DNA of 64,000 nt. Source: JAUZOB01 sp963692465 (GTDB taxonomy: Bacteria > Bacteroidota > Bacteroidia > Bacteroidales > Prolixibacteraceae). Shown piece by piece: positions 25,907 to 34,935 of this stretch (position 1 is the stretch's first letter; the number at the start of each line of letters is the position of its first letter). The translations under genes and the position numbers were made by a program. The notes beneath the pieces were generated by a model. That model saw only the letters and a program-made list of their open reading frames with translations. It ran no database searches and was not told the DNA's origin. The stretch covers positions 372,001-436,000 of the forward strand of contig OY829943.1 in NCBI GenBank assembly GCA_963692465.1, read 5' to 3'.

Positions 25907-26267
25907 ATTTGATAATGGTTCATTATGTCTGTTACGGATAAATATAAAGTTTTTCCTTTCATTATTCACTAAAAAAGTAAACATCCTTTTTCATTATATT
26001 GTCACTATCAAATAAAACGAATGGTTGTGCCGAGGAATTAGCCATTGCGCGGTAGTTTTCATTGCCCGCGAACGCAACGTCTCATCCTTTTGTGCATCTA
26101 TCTCCTGAAAACTACTCCGTGAATCAAAATTAAGGATTTAATTCATGGGCTAAAATGAACAGTTCATACACCCGGAGATGCAATTCGTTCAATTTAACAA
26201 TTACTTTGTATCCTTTGAGTACAATTGATTTGTTCAGAATAGTAAGAATGAGTAGTTTTGTTGAATG

Positions 26268-26368
26268 AACATTCGTCCGTTATGATGAATGTTTTTTAAA
26301 ATGCCTGCTCAGTCCGTATGGGACTGAGGAAGCGGAGCTGTGAAAAGGCAGTACTTCCCCGCACTGCC
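26268..26368 (+). promoter_or_regulatory. Structured leader before the polysaccharide regulator gene
   Basis: Three hairpins in a row: AACATTC...GAATGTT followed by TTTTTT (a weak terminator, ends near 26297), CTCAGTCC-gtatg-GGACTGAG (26308-26328), and GGCAGT...ACTGCC (26347-26368). It may be an attenuator or antiterminator leader for the locus. The stretch 25907-26267 holds no gene I can support; the minus strand has a short open run near 26010-26110 with no recognisable family. Confidence 0.45.
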
Positions 26369-26416
26369 AACAGTTCCGAATATATCTGACTCAAACGATC
26401 ATAGATCCCCCACTCA

Positions 26417-26953
26417 ATGCTCGAAAGCTTAATCACCTCTAAGACTCGTATCAAACTGTTACTCAAATTCTTTTTGAACAGCAAGACCCAGTCTTATTTA
26501 CGGAACCTCGAAACAGAATTCGGCGAATCGACTAATGCGATCCGTTTAGAACTCAACCGTTTTGAGGAAGCAGGGCTTTTGTGTTCAACCACCCAGGGGA
26601 ACAAGAAACTATTCAAAGCCAATACCAGTCATCCGCTCTACAGCGACATTCATAGTCTGCTGTTGAAACATGTAGGCATCGATCAAATTGTTAAGCAAGT
26701 CATTACCCAAATCGGGAACATTGACTTTGCCTTTGTGACCGGAGATTTCGCTTCAGGACGGGATTCTCAGGTCATTGACGTCGTATTAGCCGGTCACATC
26801 AAAAACAGACCGTATATGGATAAACTGATCGAAAAAACAGAGAAGATCATCCATCGGCGCATCCGTTTTTTAGTAATTTTGCCGGGAGAGCTGGAAAATT
26901 ACATAAAGAACCAGCCGGCATTGCTTATTTATAAAGCCGATCAGACCATTTGA
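26417..26953 (+). CDS. Winged-helix (ArsR-like) transcription regulator of polysaccharide locus
   Basis: 178 residues. A winged-helix domain at about 1-70 (KTRIKLLLKFFLNSKTQSYL, ETEFGESTNAIRLELNRFEE) and then a domain resembling a minimal nucleotidyltransferase (VTGDFASGRDSQVIDVVLAG near 112-131) with D-S-x-x-I-D-V. Such proteins stand at the head of wza/wzc operons in many Bacteroidetes. The gene lies 44 bases before wza, after a structured leader. It likely regulates the export genes; the ligand is unknown. Confidence 0.8.
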   Translation: MLESLITSKTRIKLLLKFFLNSKTQSYLRNLETEFGESTNAIRLELNRFEEAGLLCSTTQGNKKLFKANTSHPLYSDIHSLLLKHVGIDQIVKQVITQIGNIDFAFVTGDFASGRDSQVIDVVLAGHIKNRPYMDKLIEKTEKIIHRRIRFLVILPGELENYIKNQPALLIYKADQTI

Positions 26954-26997
26954 AACAACATTTCCTAAAAATAGAATAAACTGAAATTATTTTTTTG

Positions 26998-27798
26998 ATG
27001 AAAAAAAATCGGAATCATAACCCAAAGATGAAAAGGACCTGCCAACTAATAGTCGTTGCACTGCTATTAGCAGCCGGGGTTTTTTCGTCCTGCGTTCCTT
27101 TGAAAAACACGCTTTATTTGCAAGACAATAAGAATATTACCTATCTGCCAGCCGACAGCACCAAAGGCGAATACCTCATCCGCCCCAACGATAACCTGTA
27201 CATTCAGGTCATTGCCGCTGATGACCAACAGCTCAGTAACTTCTTAAATATCACCGGAAGTGCCAACAGCTATACTACAGACCAGACTTTAGAGCTGGCC
27301 TGTTACATCGTGAACAGTAAAGGGAACATCGATTTTCCCACTATTGGTGAAGTCTATGTAAAAGGGATGACGGTACAACAGGTTAAATATAAATTGCAAA
27401 CAGAAGTCAATAAATACATCAACAACACGTCCGTCATCGTTAAATTGGTTAACCGGCGTTTTACCGTATTGGGCGAAGTGAACAAACCCGGAGAATACAC
27501 CATGATGAAAAATAACATGTCTGTTTTTGAAGCATTAGGTTGTGCCGGTGATCTGACAGATTTCGGTAACCGGAAAAACATCAAGCTGATTCGAGAAACT
27601 CCTCAGGGGAAAAAGATTATCACTTTCGATATTACCGGCAAAGACATCATCAATTCGGATGTTTATAATATTTTACCCAATGATGTGTTGTACATCGAAC
27701 CCATCAACAAAACCTACGGAGTACGAACGTTGAATCTAGCAACCATCTTAACAGCTCTCTCCACCGCTATTTTAGTCTTTAATGCCTTTAAAAAATAA
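26998..27798 (+). CDS. wza: Polysaccharide export outer-membrane lipoprotein (OPX)
   Basis: 266 residues from the ATG at 26998; an internal ATG at 27028 would give a more usual signal peptide. Lipobox VFSSC, so outer-membrane anchored. Poly_export domain with YLIRPNDNLYIQV (about 58-70), followed by SLBB-type repeats (RFTVLGEVNKPGEY near 158-171) and a C-terminal hydrophobic segment (about 245-262) of the Bacteroidetes type. Forms the exit channel with Wzc, encoded 3 bases downstream. Confidence 0.92.
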   Translation: MKKNRNHNPKMKRTCQLIVVALLLAAGVFSSCVPLKNTLYLQDNKNITYLPADSTKGEYLIRPNDNLYIQVIAADDQQLSNFLNITGSANSYTTDQTLELACYIVNSKGNIDFPTIGEVYVKGMTVQQVKYKLQTEVNKYINNTSVIVKLVNRRFTVLGEVNKPGEYTMMKNNMSVFEALGCAGDLTDFGNRKNIKLIRETPQGKKIITFDITGKDIINSDVYNILPNDVLYIEPINKTYGVRTLNLATILTALSTAILVFNAFKK

Positions 27799-27801
27799 TT
27801 C

Positions 27802-30270
27802 ATGAATACCGAAAATAACAACACCCCCAACAATACAGAAAACGAAGAAACATTTGACCTGAAAAATCTGGTCCGGTTGTTCGGAGAGAACCTCCATTGG
27901 TTTATTCTCTGCACCGTAATCGGATTGGGCATTGCCTGGGCCGTTAATCATTATACCATTCCGGTTTACAACATGCAGTCCAGTGTATTGATCAACGATG
28001 AGAAGAAAGGAAGCGGATTAGGATCCATCGGAGCAGCCGCAGCGGCAGGAGGAGATGTATCTGCCTTAATGGGAAGTGCCAGTAAGACCATTGACAACCA
28101 GGTTGCTATCCTCTCTTCTTATAGTCAGATCGAACGAACCCTGAAAGAACTCAATTTTCAGGTATCCTACTATACCGATCAATTTTTACATCATCAGGAA
28201 CTTTATAAAGACTGTCCGTTCACCGTTCTGTTCGACACCACCCATGTTCAACCCGTTAACGTTAAGTTTTATGTGAAACTTTCTCCTTCGGGAAAGATTA
28301 AGCTGAAAGTCGAAGGGAAAAAAGCACTCGTTTACAATTATCAGACCAATCATGCAAGCGATTACAAAAGCTCTTTTACATTCGAAAAAGAAATAATTCC
28401 AGGGGAGATGGTCCGTACCCCCCAGTTTGCCTTCACCCTCATGATGAACGGCAACGACACAGCCAAAGGCAATGAATACTACTTCACTTTCAACAATACC
28501 GACGAACAGATCAAACAGTACCAAAAAATACTAGCGATTGCTCCGGTTAAAAAAGAAGCGACCCTACTGGTTATCAATATGCCCTCTACCAATGTGCGCA
28601 AGGCCGAAGATTTCATGAACAAACTCACGGAGATTTACCTACGCCGAAATTTGGAAAAGAAAAACCGGGAAGCTAAGATGACCATCGACTTCATCAACGG
28701 TGAACTATCGAATATTTCCGATTCACTACACCGTTCAGAAACGCAACGACAAGCCTACCAGACTGCCAATCAGATTGTCAATCCGGAAGTACAAACTTCC
28801 GAGATGTACAAAGCCATTACCGATGTACAGCAGGAAAAGGCAACCCTCATGGCCCAACAGAAATATTTTAACTACTTACACAACTATGTACGACAGAGTT
28901 CTCATTTAAACTCCATTGTCGCCCCATCAGCTTTGGATATCAAGGATGAGCTGCTCAATAAACTGATACTCAATTTGAATGAATTGAACCTTCAGAAAAG
29001 TATGCTCTCCACGACCATCAAAAGCAAAGACCATCCGTTGATCAAAAAGATCGATGCACAGATTGAAAGTGCCAAAGCCAACTTACTGGAGAATACGAAA
29101 AACCTAATGCACAATAATCAAGTCGCCCTGAACCAAACCAGCAGCCGATTAGCCCAATACGAAGGACAAGCCAGTAAGATGCCCGCTATTCAACGTACCT
29201 CGTTTGATATCGACCGTAAGTTCAATCTGAACAATGAAATTTATACCTTCCTTCTTCAAAAGCGGGCCGATGAGCAATTGACCCTGGCCTCCAATACGCC
29301 GGATAACGAGATTGTCGATGAACCGATTATTGCCGGAGCCGGTCCCGTATCACCCAAAAAATCGATAAATTATCTAATCGGCTTATTGTTGGGACTATTC
29401 ATTCCAGCCATTATCATCTTCCTAAAAGACTTCTTCAATACCAGTATTATTACGCGGGATGATATCAAGAAGATCACCGACAAACCCATCATCGGGAAAG
29501 TTTATCACAACGATGACGGAAGTTCCAATCAGATGGTACTCAATAACCCTAACAGCCCGTCAGCAGAACCGTTCCGAGCCATTCGAACAAGATTAGCATT
29601 TTATATTCGGGGAAAAGAATGTCCGGTTATACTGGTTACCTCCTCTTTTCCAGGAGAAGGCAAGACCTTTTGTGCCATGAACATTGCCTCTGCCTTTGCG
29701 CTGACCGGGAAGAAAACGGTATTAGTCGGTTATGACCTTCGTAAACCAAGAATCTACGATGACTTTAACGTCCGAAACGATTTTGGAGCTTCCACTTATC
29801 TCATCGGACAATCGACCTTAGATGAAGTCATTCAGCATACCGATCATCCAAGTCTGGATCTGGTAACAGCCGGACCGGTTCCACCTAATCCCGGAGAATT
29901 ACTCTCTGACCCAAAAGCGCATGAGCTGATTACAGAATTGCAGAAACGTTATCAATACGTAGTCATTGACTCCGCTCCGGTCGGGTTAGTAGCCGATACG
30001 TTTGAAGTCGCTAAATACGCCGATGCCAACATCTTTGTCGTTCGACAAAGTTATACTGAAAAAGCCGGATTGCAAGGATGTCTACAGGAGGCTGAAAGCA
30101 ACCAAATTCAAAATATCAGCTTAGTCGTTAATGACATTAAAATAAAGAAGTCCTTCTACAACTATGGTTCAGGATATGGATACGGGTACGGTTATGGATA
30201 CGGATATGGTTACGGTTATGGAGATAATCAATCCGATAAAAAATCAAAACATCTTCATCACAAAAAATAG
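27802..30270 (+). CDS. wzc: Polysaccharide co-polymerase / BY-type tyrosine kinase
   Basis: 822 residues, inner-membrane. The Wzz domain has a first membrane segment at about 33-52 and a second at about 524-542, with coiled coil between. The cytoplasmic tyrosine kinase has Walker A SSFPGEGKT (about 616-624), Walker A' VGYDLRKPR (about 645-653) and Walker B YVVIDSAPV (about 718-726). The C-terminal tail is a run of G-Y pairs (about 790-805), the autophosphorylation cluster, followed by a basic H/K end. Controls chain length together with Wza and Wzy. Directly followed by rfbF copy 2. Confidence 0.95.
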   Translation: MNTENNNTPNNTENEETFDLKNLVRLFGENLHWFILCTVIGLGIAWAVNHYTIPVYNMQSSVLINDEKKGSGLGSIGAAAAAGGDVSALMGSASKTIDNQVAILSSYSQIERTLKELNFQVSYYTDQFLHHQELYKDCPFTVLFDTTHVQPVNVKFYVKLSPSGKIKLKVEGKKALVYNYQTNHASDYKSSFTFEKEIIPGEMVRTPQFAFTLMMNGNDTAKGNEYYFTFNNTDEQIKQYQKILAIAPVKKEATLLVINMPSTNVRKAEDFMNKLTEIYLRRNLEKKNREAKMTIDFINGELSNISDSLHRSETQRQAYQTANQIVNPEVQTSEMYKAITDVQQEKATLMAQQKYFNYLHNYVRQSSHLNSIVAPSALDIKDELLNKLILNLNELNLQKSMLSTTIKSKDHPLIKKIDAQIESAKANLLENTKNLMHNNQVALNQTSSRLAQYEGQASKMPAIQRTSFDIDRKFNLNNEIYTFLLQKRADEQLTLASNTPDNEIVDEPIIAGAGPVSPKKSINYLIGLLLGLFIPAIIIFLKDFFNTSIITRDDIKKITDKPIIGKVYHNDDGSSNQMVLNNPNSPSAEPFRAIRTRLAFYIRGKECPVILVTSSFPGEGKTFCAMNIASAFALTGKKTVLVGYDLRKPRIYDDFNVRNDFGASTYLIGQSTLDEVIQHTDHPSLDLVTAGPVPPNPGELLSDPKAHELITELQKRYQYVVIDSAPVGLVADTFEVAKYADANIFVVRQSYTEKAGLQGCLQEAESNQIQNISLVVNDIKIKKSFYNYGSGYGYGYGYGYGYGYGYGDNQSDKKSKHLHHKK

Positions 30271-30279
30271 AATCAAAAA

Positions 30280-31050
30280 ATGAAAGTTGTCATCCTTGCC
30301 GGAGGACTTGGATCAAGGTTATCCGAAGAGACCTCACTGAAACCCAAACCGATGGTTGAAATCGGCGGCTATCCGATTCTATGGCACATTATGAAGATTT
30401 ATTCCTTCTACGGATACAATGAGTTTATCATTCTGTGCGGTTACAAAGGGTATATGATTAAGGAGTTCTTTGCCAACTATTATAGGCATCGTTCAGACCT
30501 GACCATCGATCTCTGTACCAACACCACGACGTTTCATCATAACCATTCCGAACCTTGGAAAGTCACGTTAGTCGACACCGGACTGGAAACCATGACCGGC
30601 GGCCGGATCAAACAGGCTAAAGAATATCTGCATAACGAACCGTTTCTACTCACCTACGGAGACGGAGTGGCTGATGTTGATATCAACCAATTAGTTGCTT
30701 TCCATCAGAAGCACAAAAAACTGATCACCATGACGTCTGTACTGCCAGAAGGGAGATTCGGATCACTAACCATTGATAAGAATCAACAGGTCCGAGATTT
30801 TCAAGAGAAGCCGAAAGGAGATGGTTCTTGGGTCAACGGCGGATTTTTCGTCTGCGAACCTCAGGTTCTGGATTATATCGAATCGGACAGCACCACCTTC
30901 GAACGGGAACCATTGGAACAACTCGCACTGGAAGGTCAACTCTATACTTATAAACATCATGGTTTCTGGAAACCCATGGATACCCTGCGCGACAAGACCC
31001 AACTGGAGGCATTGATTAAGAATAAAACAGCCCCCTGGATCAAATGGTAA
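30280..31050 (+). CDS. rfbF: Glucose-1-phosphate cytidylyltransferase (copy 2)
   Basis: 256 residues, same enzyme as at 15140. LAGGLGSRLSEET and KPKPMVEIGG are both kept. Protein differences from copy 1 cluster in residues 40-65 (SFYGYNEFIIL) and 130-190 (for example QKHKKLITMT and GSWVNGG). From about 30841 on the DNA becomes almost the same as copy 1, including the 14-base gap to rfbG. It feeds the second CDP-sugar branch with RfbH. Confidence 0.95.
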   Translation: MKVVILAGGLGSRLSEETSLKPKPMVEIGGYPILWHIMKIYSFYGYNEFIILCGYKGYMIKEFFANYYRHRSDLTIDLCTNTTTFHHNHSEPWKVTLVDTGLETMTGGRIKQAKEYLHNEPFLLTYGDGVADVDINQLVAFHQKHKKLITMTSVLPEGRFGSLTIDKNQQVRDFQEKPKGDGSWVNGGFFVCEPQVLDYIESDSTTFEREPLEQLALEGQLYTYKHHGFWKPMDTLRDKTQLEALIKNKTAPWIKW

Positions 31051-31064
31051 TTTTGAACTGAAAC

Positions 31065-32144
31065 ATGAACAACCTTTATAACAACATCTATCAGGGACGG
31101 AAAGTCTTCGTCACCGGACATACCGGCTTCAAAGGTTCGTGGCTGTGCCTATTGTTGCACCAACTGGGGGCAGACGTTTACGGCTATGCACTGGAGCCTC
31201 CTACGCAACCCAGCCTCTTTGAAACAGCACGGATCGGCGAGTTGGTGACAACGGAAACCGGCGATATACGCGACTATTCGCACCTACTCAATACGCTGCA
31301 AAAAGTACAGCCGGAGATTGTCATTCACATGGCAGCCCAGCCATTGGTAAGGGAATCGTACAAGAATCCGCGCGAGACCTATGAGGTGAACGTCATGGGA
31401 ACGGTCAACCTGTTGGAAGCAATTCGGCAGACTCCCGGCATCAAAGCCGTGGTGAACGTGACGACCGATAAATGTTACGAAAATAAAGAATGGCTGTGGG
31501 GATACCGCGAAAACGAGCCGATGGGAGGTTACGACCCCTATTCCAACAGTAAAGGTTGTTCCGAACTGGTGACTGCTTCTTTTCGAAACTCCTTCTTTAA
31601 CCCCAAGGACTACGAGAAACATGGCGTAGCATTGGCTTCAGCCAGAGCGGGAAATGTGATCGGAGGAGGTGACTGGGCGGAAGACCGGTTAATACCCGAT
31701 TTTATCCGGGCCATCAGCAAAGGGGAAAAAGTCAGGATTCGCAGTCCGCGTGCCATCCGCCCCTGGCAACATGTGTTGGAGCCGCTGAACGGTTATCTGC
31801 TTTTGGGTGCGAAACTCTATACCGAAGGAGCAGAATATGCTTCAGGATGGAACTTCGGACCGGATGAATCGGATGCCCGGGATGTAGAGTGGATTATTCA
31901 GGAGATTTGCTCTCAGTGGGGCAACAATGCCGGATATGAAGTCGATACCGCACCCCAGCCTCACGAAGCCAATTATCTAAAGCTCGATTGCTCCAAAGCA
32001 AAAACACGTTTAGGCTGGCAGCCAAGATGGTCGATCAAAACAGCCTTACAAAATATTGTCGACTGGAATAAAGCCTTTCTAAAAGAAGACGATATAAGAG
32101 CATGCTCAATCTCTCAAATACAACAGTTTTTTAACTCAAAATAA
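31065..32144 (+). CDS. rfbG: CDP-glucose 4,6-dehydratase (copy 2)
   Basis: 359 residues, extended SDR as in copy 1: TGHTGFKGSW, TTDKCYEN, YDPYSNSKG. The first roughly 245 residues match copy 1 with a handful of changes. The last 115 residues differ clearly (for example LGAKLYTEGAEYAS and the C-terminal SQIQQFFNSK). Supplies CDP-4-keto-6-deoxyglucose to RfbH, encoded 26 bases downstream. Confidence 0.95.
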   Translation: MNNLYNNIYQGRKVFVTGHTGFKGSWLCLLLHQLGADVYGYALEPPTQPSLFETARIGELVTTETGDIRDYSHLLNTLQKVQPEIVIHMAAQPLVRESYKNPRETYEVNVMGTVNLLEAIRQTPGIKAVVNVTTDKCYENKEWLWGYRENEPMGGYDPYSNSKGCSELVTASFRNSFFNPKDYEKHGVALASARAGNVIGGGDWAEDRLIPDFIRAISKGEKVRIRSPRAIRPWQHVLEPLNGYLLLGAKLYTEGAEYASGWNFGPDESDARDVEWIIQEICSQWGNNAGYEVDTAPQPHEANYLKLDCSKAKTRLGWQPRWSIKTALQNIVDWNKAFLKEDDIRACSISQIQQFFNSK

Positions 32145-32170
32145 ACACCCCAACTATAAAATAGGAATCA

Positions 32171-33490
32171 ATGAAGGATCCGAATCTTATACGAAAAGAA
32201 ATCATTGAAAAAACACAAGAATATTATCAGTCTCAGTTTGCGCAAAAGGAATTCATTCCCGGCAAGAGCAAGGTTAACTACGCCGGCCGGGTATTTGATG
32301 AGATCGAATTAACCAATTTGGTCAATTCTTCGTTGGACTTTTGGTTAACCGAAGGTCGTTATTCTGAACTCTTCGCCAAAAAGATCGCCGACTTTTTAGG
32401 AGTTAAAAATGTACTCCTTACTAATTCCGGATCTTCAGCCAATCTACTTGCCTTTTCAGCGTTAACCTCTGAAAAATTAGGTGATCGCCGGTTAAAAGCA
32501 GGAGATGAGGTCATTTCTGTTGCCGCGGGATTTCCGGCAACCGTTACTCCGATTCTGCAATACGGACTGGTTCCGGTATTTGTCGATGTCGACATCCCCA
32601 CCTACAACATTGATGTAGAGATGTTGAAGAAAGCCATCACACCTAGGACAAGATGTATTCTTCTGGCCCATACGCTGGGGAATCCATTCAATTTGGATGT
32701 CGTCATGAAATTAGCCGAAGAGCATAACATTTGGGTTATCGAAGACAATTGTGATGCTTTTGGCAGTCGGTATAAAGGAAAATTCACCGGGACTTTCGGG
32801 CACTTATCAACCATCTCTTTTTATCCGGCTCATCATATTACAACCGGGGAAGGGGGTGCCATTGTAACCAATGACACCCAGTTAGACCGTATTGTACGAT
32901 CCTTCAGGGATTGGGGTCGGGACTGTTTTTGTGTCGGAGGAAGAAACAATACCTGTGGTAAACGCTTCTCACAGCAATTCGGAAATCTGCCATTCGGATA
33001 TGATCACAAATATGTCTACTCCGAAGTCGGTTATAATCTAAAAATGACCGATATGCAGGCAGCAATCGGAGCAGCACAGATGGATAAACTACCTGCTTTT
33101 TGTGAGAAAAGGAAAGAAAACTTCAAAAAACATACAGCGATATTTTCGCAGTATCCACAATATTTTATTCTTCCTGAAGCAACGCCCGATTCTGATCCGG
33201 CATGGTTCAGCTTCATCGTTACACTCAAGAAAGAAACTCCTTTTAGCAGAGATGAACTAACTACTTACCTCAATTCGCATTTAATTGAAACCCGGAATCT
33301 TTTCGCAGGAAATTTGAGTAAGCAACCGGCTTATGTCGATAAAACATGGCGTATTGCTGATAATTTAAGCAACACAGACCTGATTATGAACAACACCTTT
33401 TTCCTGGGAACGTATCCCGGGTTAACAGATGAAATGTTTGCGTATATTGAAAAAATTTTAAAAGAATTTCTTATCCAATACAAACTATGA
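32171..33490 (+). CDS. rfbH: CDP-4-keto-6-deoxyglucose 3-dehydrase (E1)
   Basis: 439 residues. PMP-dependent, iron-sulfur dehydrase that removes the C-3 hydroxyl of CDP-4-keto-6-deoxyglucose to start 3,6-dideoxysugars. The Schiff-base lysine of the aminotransferase fold is replaced by histidine in FYPAHHITTGEGG (H221-H222), diagnostic of E1. Cysteines 194, 252, 254 and 262 give the C-x57-C-x-C-x7-C pattern of the [2Fe-2S] site. The reductase partner (E3, DdhD/AscD) is not in this window. The gene ends with a 4-base overlap with the next. Confidence 0.95.
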   Translation: MKDPNLIRKEIIEKTQEYYQSQFAQKEFIPGKSKVNYAGRVFDEIELTNLVNSSLDFWLTEGRYSELFAKKIADFLGVKNVLLTNSGSSANLLAFSALTSEKLGDRRLKAGDEVISVAAGFPATVTPILQYGLVPVFVDVDIPTYNIDVEMLKKAITPRTRCILLAHTLGNPFNLDVVMKLAEEHNIWVIEDNCDAFGSRYKGKFTGTFGHLSTISFYPAHHITTGEGGAIVTNDTQLDRIVRSFRDWGRDCFCVGGRNNTCGKRFSQQFGNLPFGYDHKYVYSEVGYNLKMTDMQAAIGAAQMDKLPAFCEKRKENFKKHTAIFSQYPQYFILPEATPDSDPAWFSFIVTLKKETPFSRDELTTYLNSHLIETRNLFAGNLSKQPAYVDKTWRIADNLSNTDLIMNNTFFLGTYPGLTDEMFAYIEKILKEFLIQYKL

Positions 33491-34026
33491 AAATAGAAAA
33501 TACATCAATAGAAGGATTAAAAGTTATTCATTTAAATCGATTTACAGATAATCGAGGTGATTTTTTAAAAATATACAACTCTGATTTTTTCATTGAGAAC
33601 AACTTACGAACGGATTTCAAAGAAAATTATTTTTCCATTTCAAATAAAGATGTTATTCGTGGAATGCATTTTCAACTCCCCCCTTACGAACATGTAAAAT
33701 TAATTTATCTTAATAAAGGGAATATTTTAGATGTCATCTTGGATATTCGTAAAGGATCATCAACTTATGGGAAATACCTATCATTTGAATTACGGGAAGA
33801 TGATCCTAAAGCGTTATATGTTCCGATTGGATGTGCTCATGGTTTTAAATCATTAGAAAATGATTCTATTGTTTCTTACATTCAAACATCCGTATATAAT
33901 AAAGATTGTGATACCGGAATTCGATATAATTCTTTTGACATGAATTGGGGAAAAGAAAATCATATTATCTCTGAAAGAGATCTATCTTTTCGCACATTAT
34001 CAAACTTTAAAACTCCTTTCTTATGA
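33487..34026 (+). CDS. RmlC-like cupin sugar epimerase (AscE-like)
   Basis: 179 residues of the dTDP-4-dehydrorhamnose 3,5-epimerase family. Seen: DNRGDFLKIY near 17-26, the catalytic histidine in IRGMHFQLPP (about 57-66), a conserved histidine/lysine pair in YEHVKLIYL, and CAHGFKSLE (about 118-126). Coupled to rfbH by an ATGA overlap and to the next reductase by another. In this setting a C-5 epimerase of a CDP-3,6-dideoxy-4-keto sugar, as in ascarylose synthesis, is the best guess. G+C drops sharply at this gene compared with rfbH. Confidence 0.8.
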   Translation: MKIENTSIEGLKVIHLNRFTDNRGDFLKIYNSDFFIENNLRTDFKENYFSISNKDVIRGMHFQLPPYEHVKLIYLNKGNILDVILDIRKGSSTYGKYLSFELREDDPKALYVPIGCAHGFKSLENDSIVSYIQTSVYNKDCDTGIRYNSFDMNWGKENHIISERDLSFRTLSNFKTPFL

Positions 34027-34904
34027 ATATTCTCGTTACTGGAGCTACAGGTTTTATTGGTCAACATATGATCAAAAGACTTGTTAAAGACGGTCATAAT
34101 GTTCTTATTACTATCAATAAAACTCCCTCTGTTGAGTATTCTTTAAAAGGAATTAATATAGGAAAAGAAAATACGAATACTATTACAAACTTTATAAAAG
34201 GAAATAAAATTGATGGGATCGTCCATTTAGCTTCTGTTTTTCTATCATCACATACACCTGAAGACATTGAAAAACTTATTGATTCTAACATTAAGTTTGG
34301 AACAAAATTATTAGATTGTGCTGTAAATGCCCACGTAAAATGGTTCATTAATACAGGAACCTTCTGGCAAAACTATCAAAATAAAAATTATTCGCCAGTA
34401 AATCTCTATGCTGCAACAAAACAAGCATTTGAAGATATTGCTAGATATTATATTGAAACAAATCAGATCAAATTTTGTACAATTCGTTTGTGCGATACAT
34501 ATGGTCCAAATGACACAAGAGCTAAAATTTTTAACTTATGGGATAAAATCGCAGAAACAGGAGAATCACTGAGTATGTCTCCAGGAGAACAATTGATAGA
34601 TACTTCATACATAGACGATATTATTAATGCATATATTCTGCTTATACATCACTTATCAGCAGAATCCTCATTCATAACCAACGGAAGCATTTTTGCAATA
34701 AAAGCACAAAAACGATACTCCTTAAGAGAATTAGCATCACTATTTGAAAAGACAACAAATAAAAAGTTAAACATTAACTGGGGAGCACGTCCCTATCGCC
34801 AACGAGAAGTAATGAAACCATGGGATAACGGAATAATTGTTCCTCAATGGGAATCTAAAACATCTATAGAGGAAGGAATAAAATGTATTCTTCACAGTAA
34901 ATAA
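34023..34904 (+). CDS. NAD-dependent epimerase/reductase (AscF-like)
   Basis: 293 residues, extended SDR: VTGATGFIGQHM at 5-16 and Y-x3-K in NLYAATKQAF. C-terminal ending PYRQREVMKPW is like CDP-sugar 4-reductases (abequose, ascarylose). Starts within the stop codon of the cupin epimerase gene. Probably reduces the C-4 keto group to finish the CDP-3,6-dideoxyhexose; which isomer (ascarylose or another) cannot be told from sequence. Distant relative of the reductase at 17037. Confidence 0.75.
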   Translation: MNILVTGATGFIGQHMIKRLVKDGHNVLITINKTPSVEYSLKGINIGKENTNTITNFIKGNKIDGIVHLASVFLSSHTPEDIEKLIDSNIKFGTKLLDCAVNAHVKWFINTGTFWQNYQNKNYSPVNLYAATKQAFEDIARYYIETNQIKFCTIRLCDTYGPNDTRAKIFNLWDKIAETGESLSMSPGEQLIDTSYIDDIINAYILLIHHLSAESSFITNGSIFAIKAQKRYSLRELASLFEKTTNKKLNINWGARPYRQREVMKPWDNGIIVPQWESKTSIEEGIKCILHSK

Positions 34905-34935
34905 GAAAAGCAAAATAGCTAATTAAATTCAATTT

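Noticed and set aside
26010..26110. Minus-strand open run near 26010-26110 as a gene
   Set aside because: No start, short, no recognisable family; not enough to support a call.
13906..27000. JUMPstart/ops element or UpxY-type antiterminator for the polysaccharide locus
   Set aside because: No GGCGGTAGC-type motif or NusG-like gene seen; only unrelated hairpins at 26268-26368.
30170..30225. GGTTAT/GGATAC hexamer run considered as a microsatellite or phase-variable repeat
   Set aside because: It encodes the G-Y autophosphorylation tail normal for Wzc kinases; in-frame changes would only alter tail length.
32171..33490. Ordinary DegT aminotransferase
   Set aside because: Histidine replaces the PLP lysine and the four-cysteine iron-sulfur pattern is present, so it is RfbH.
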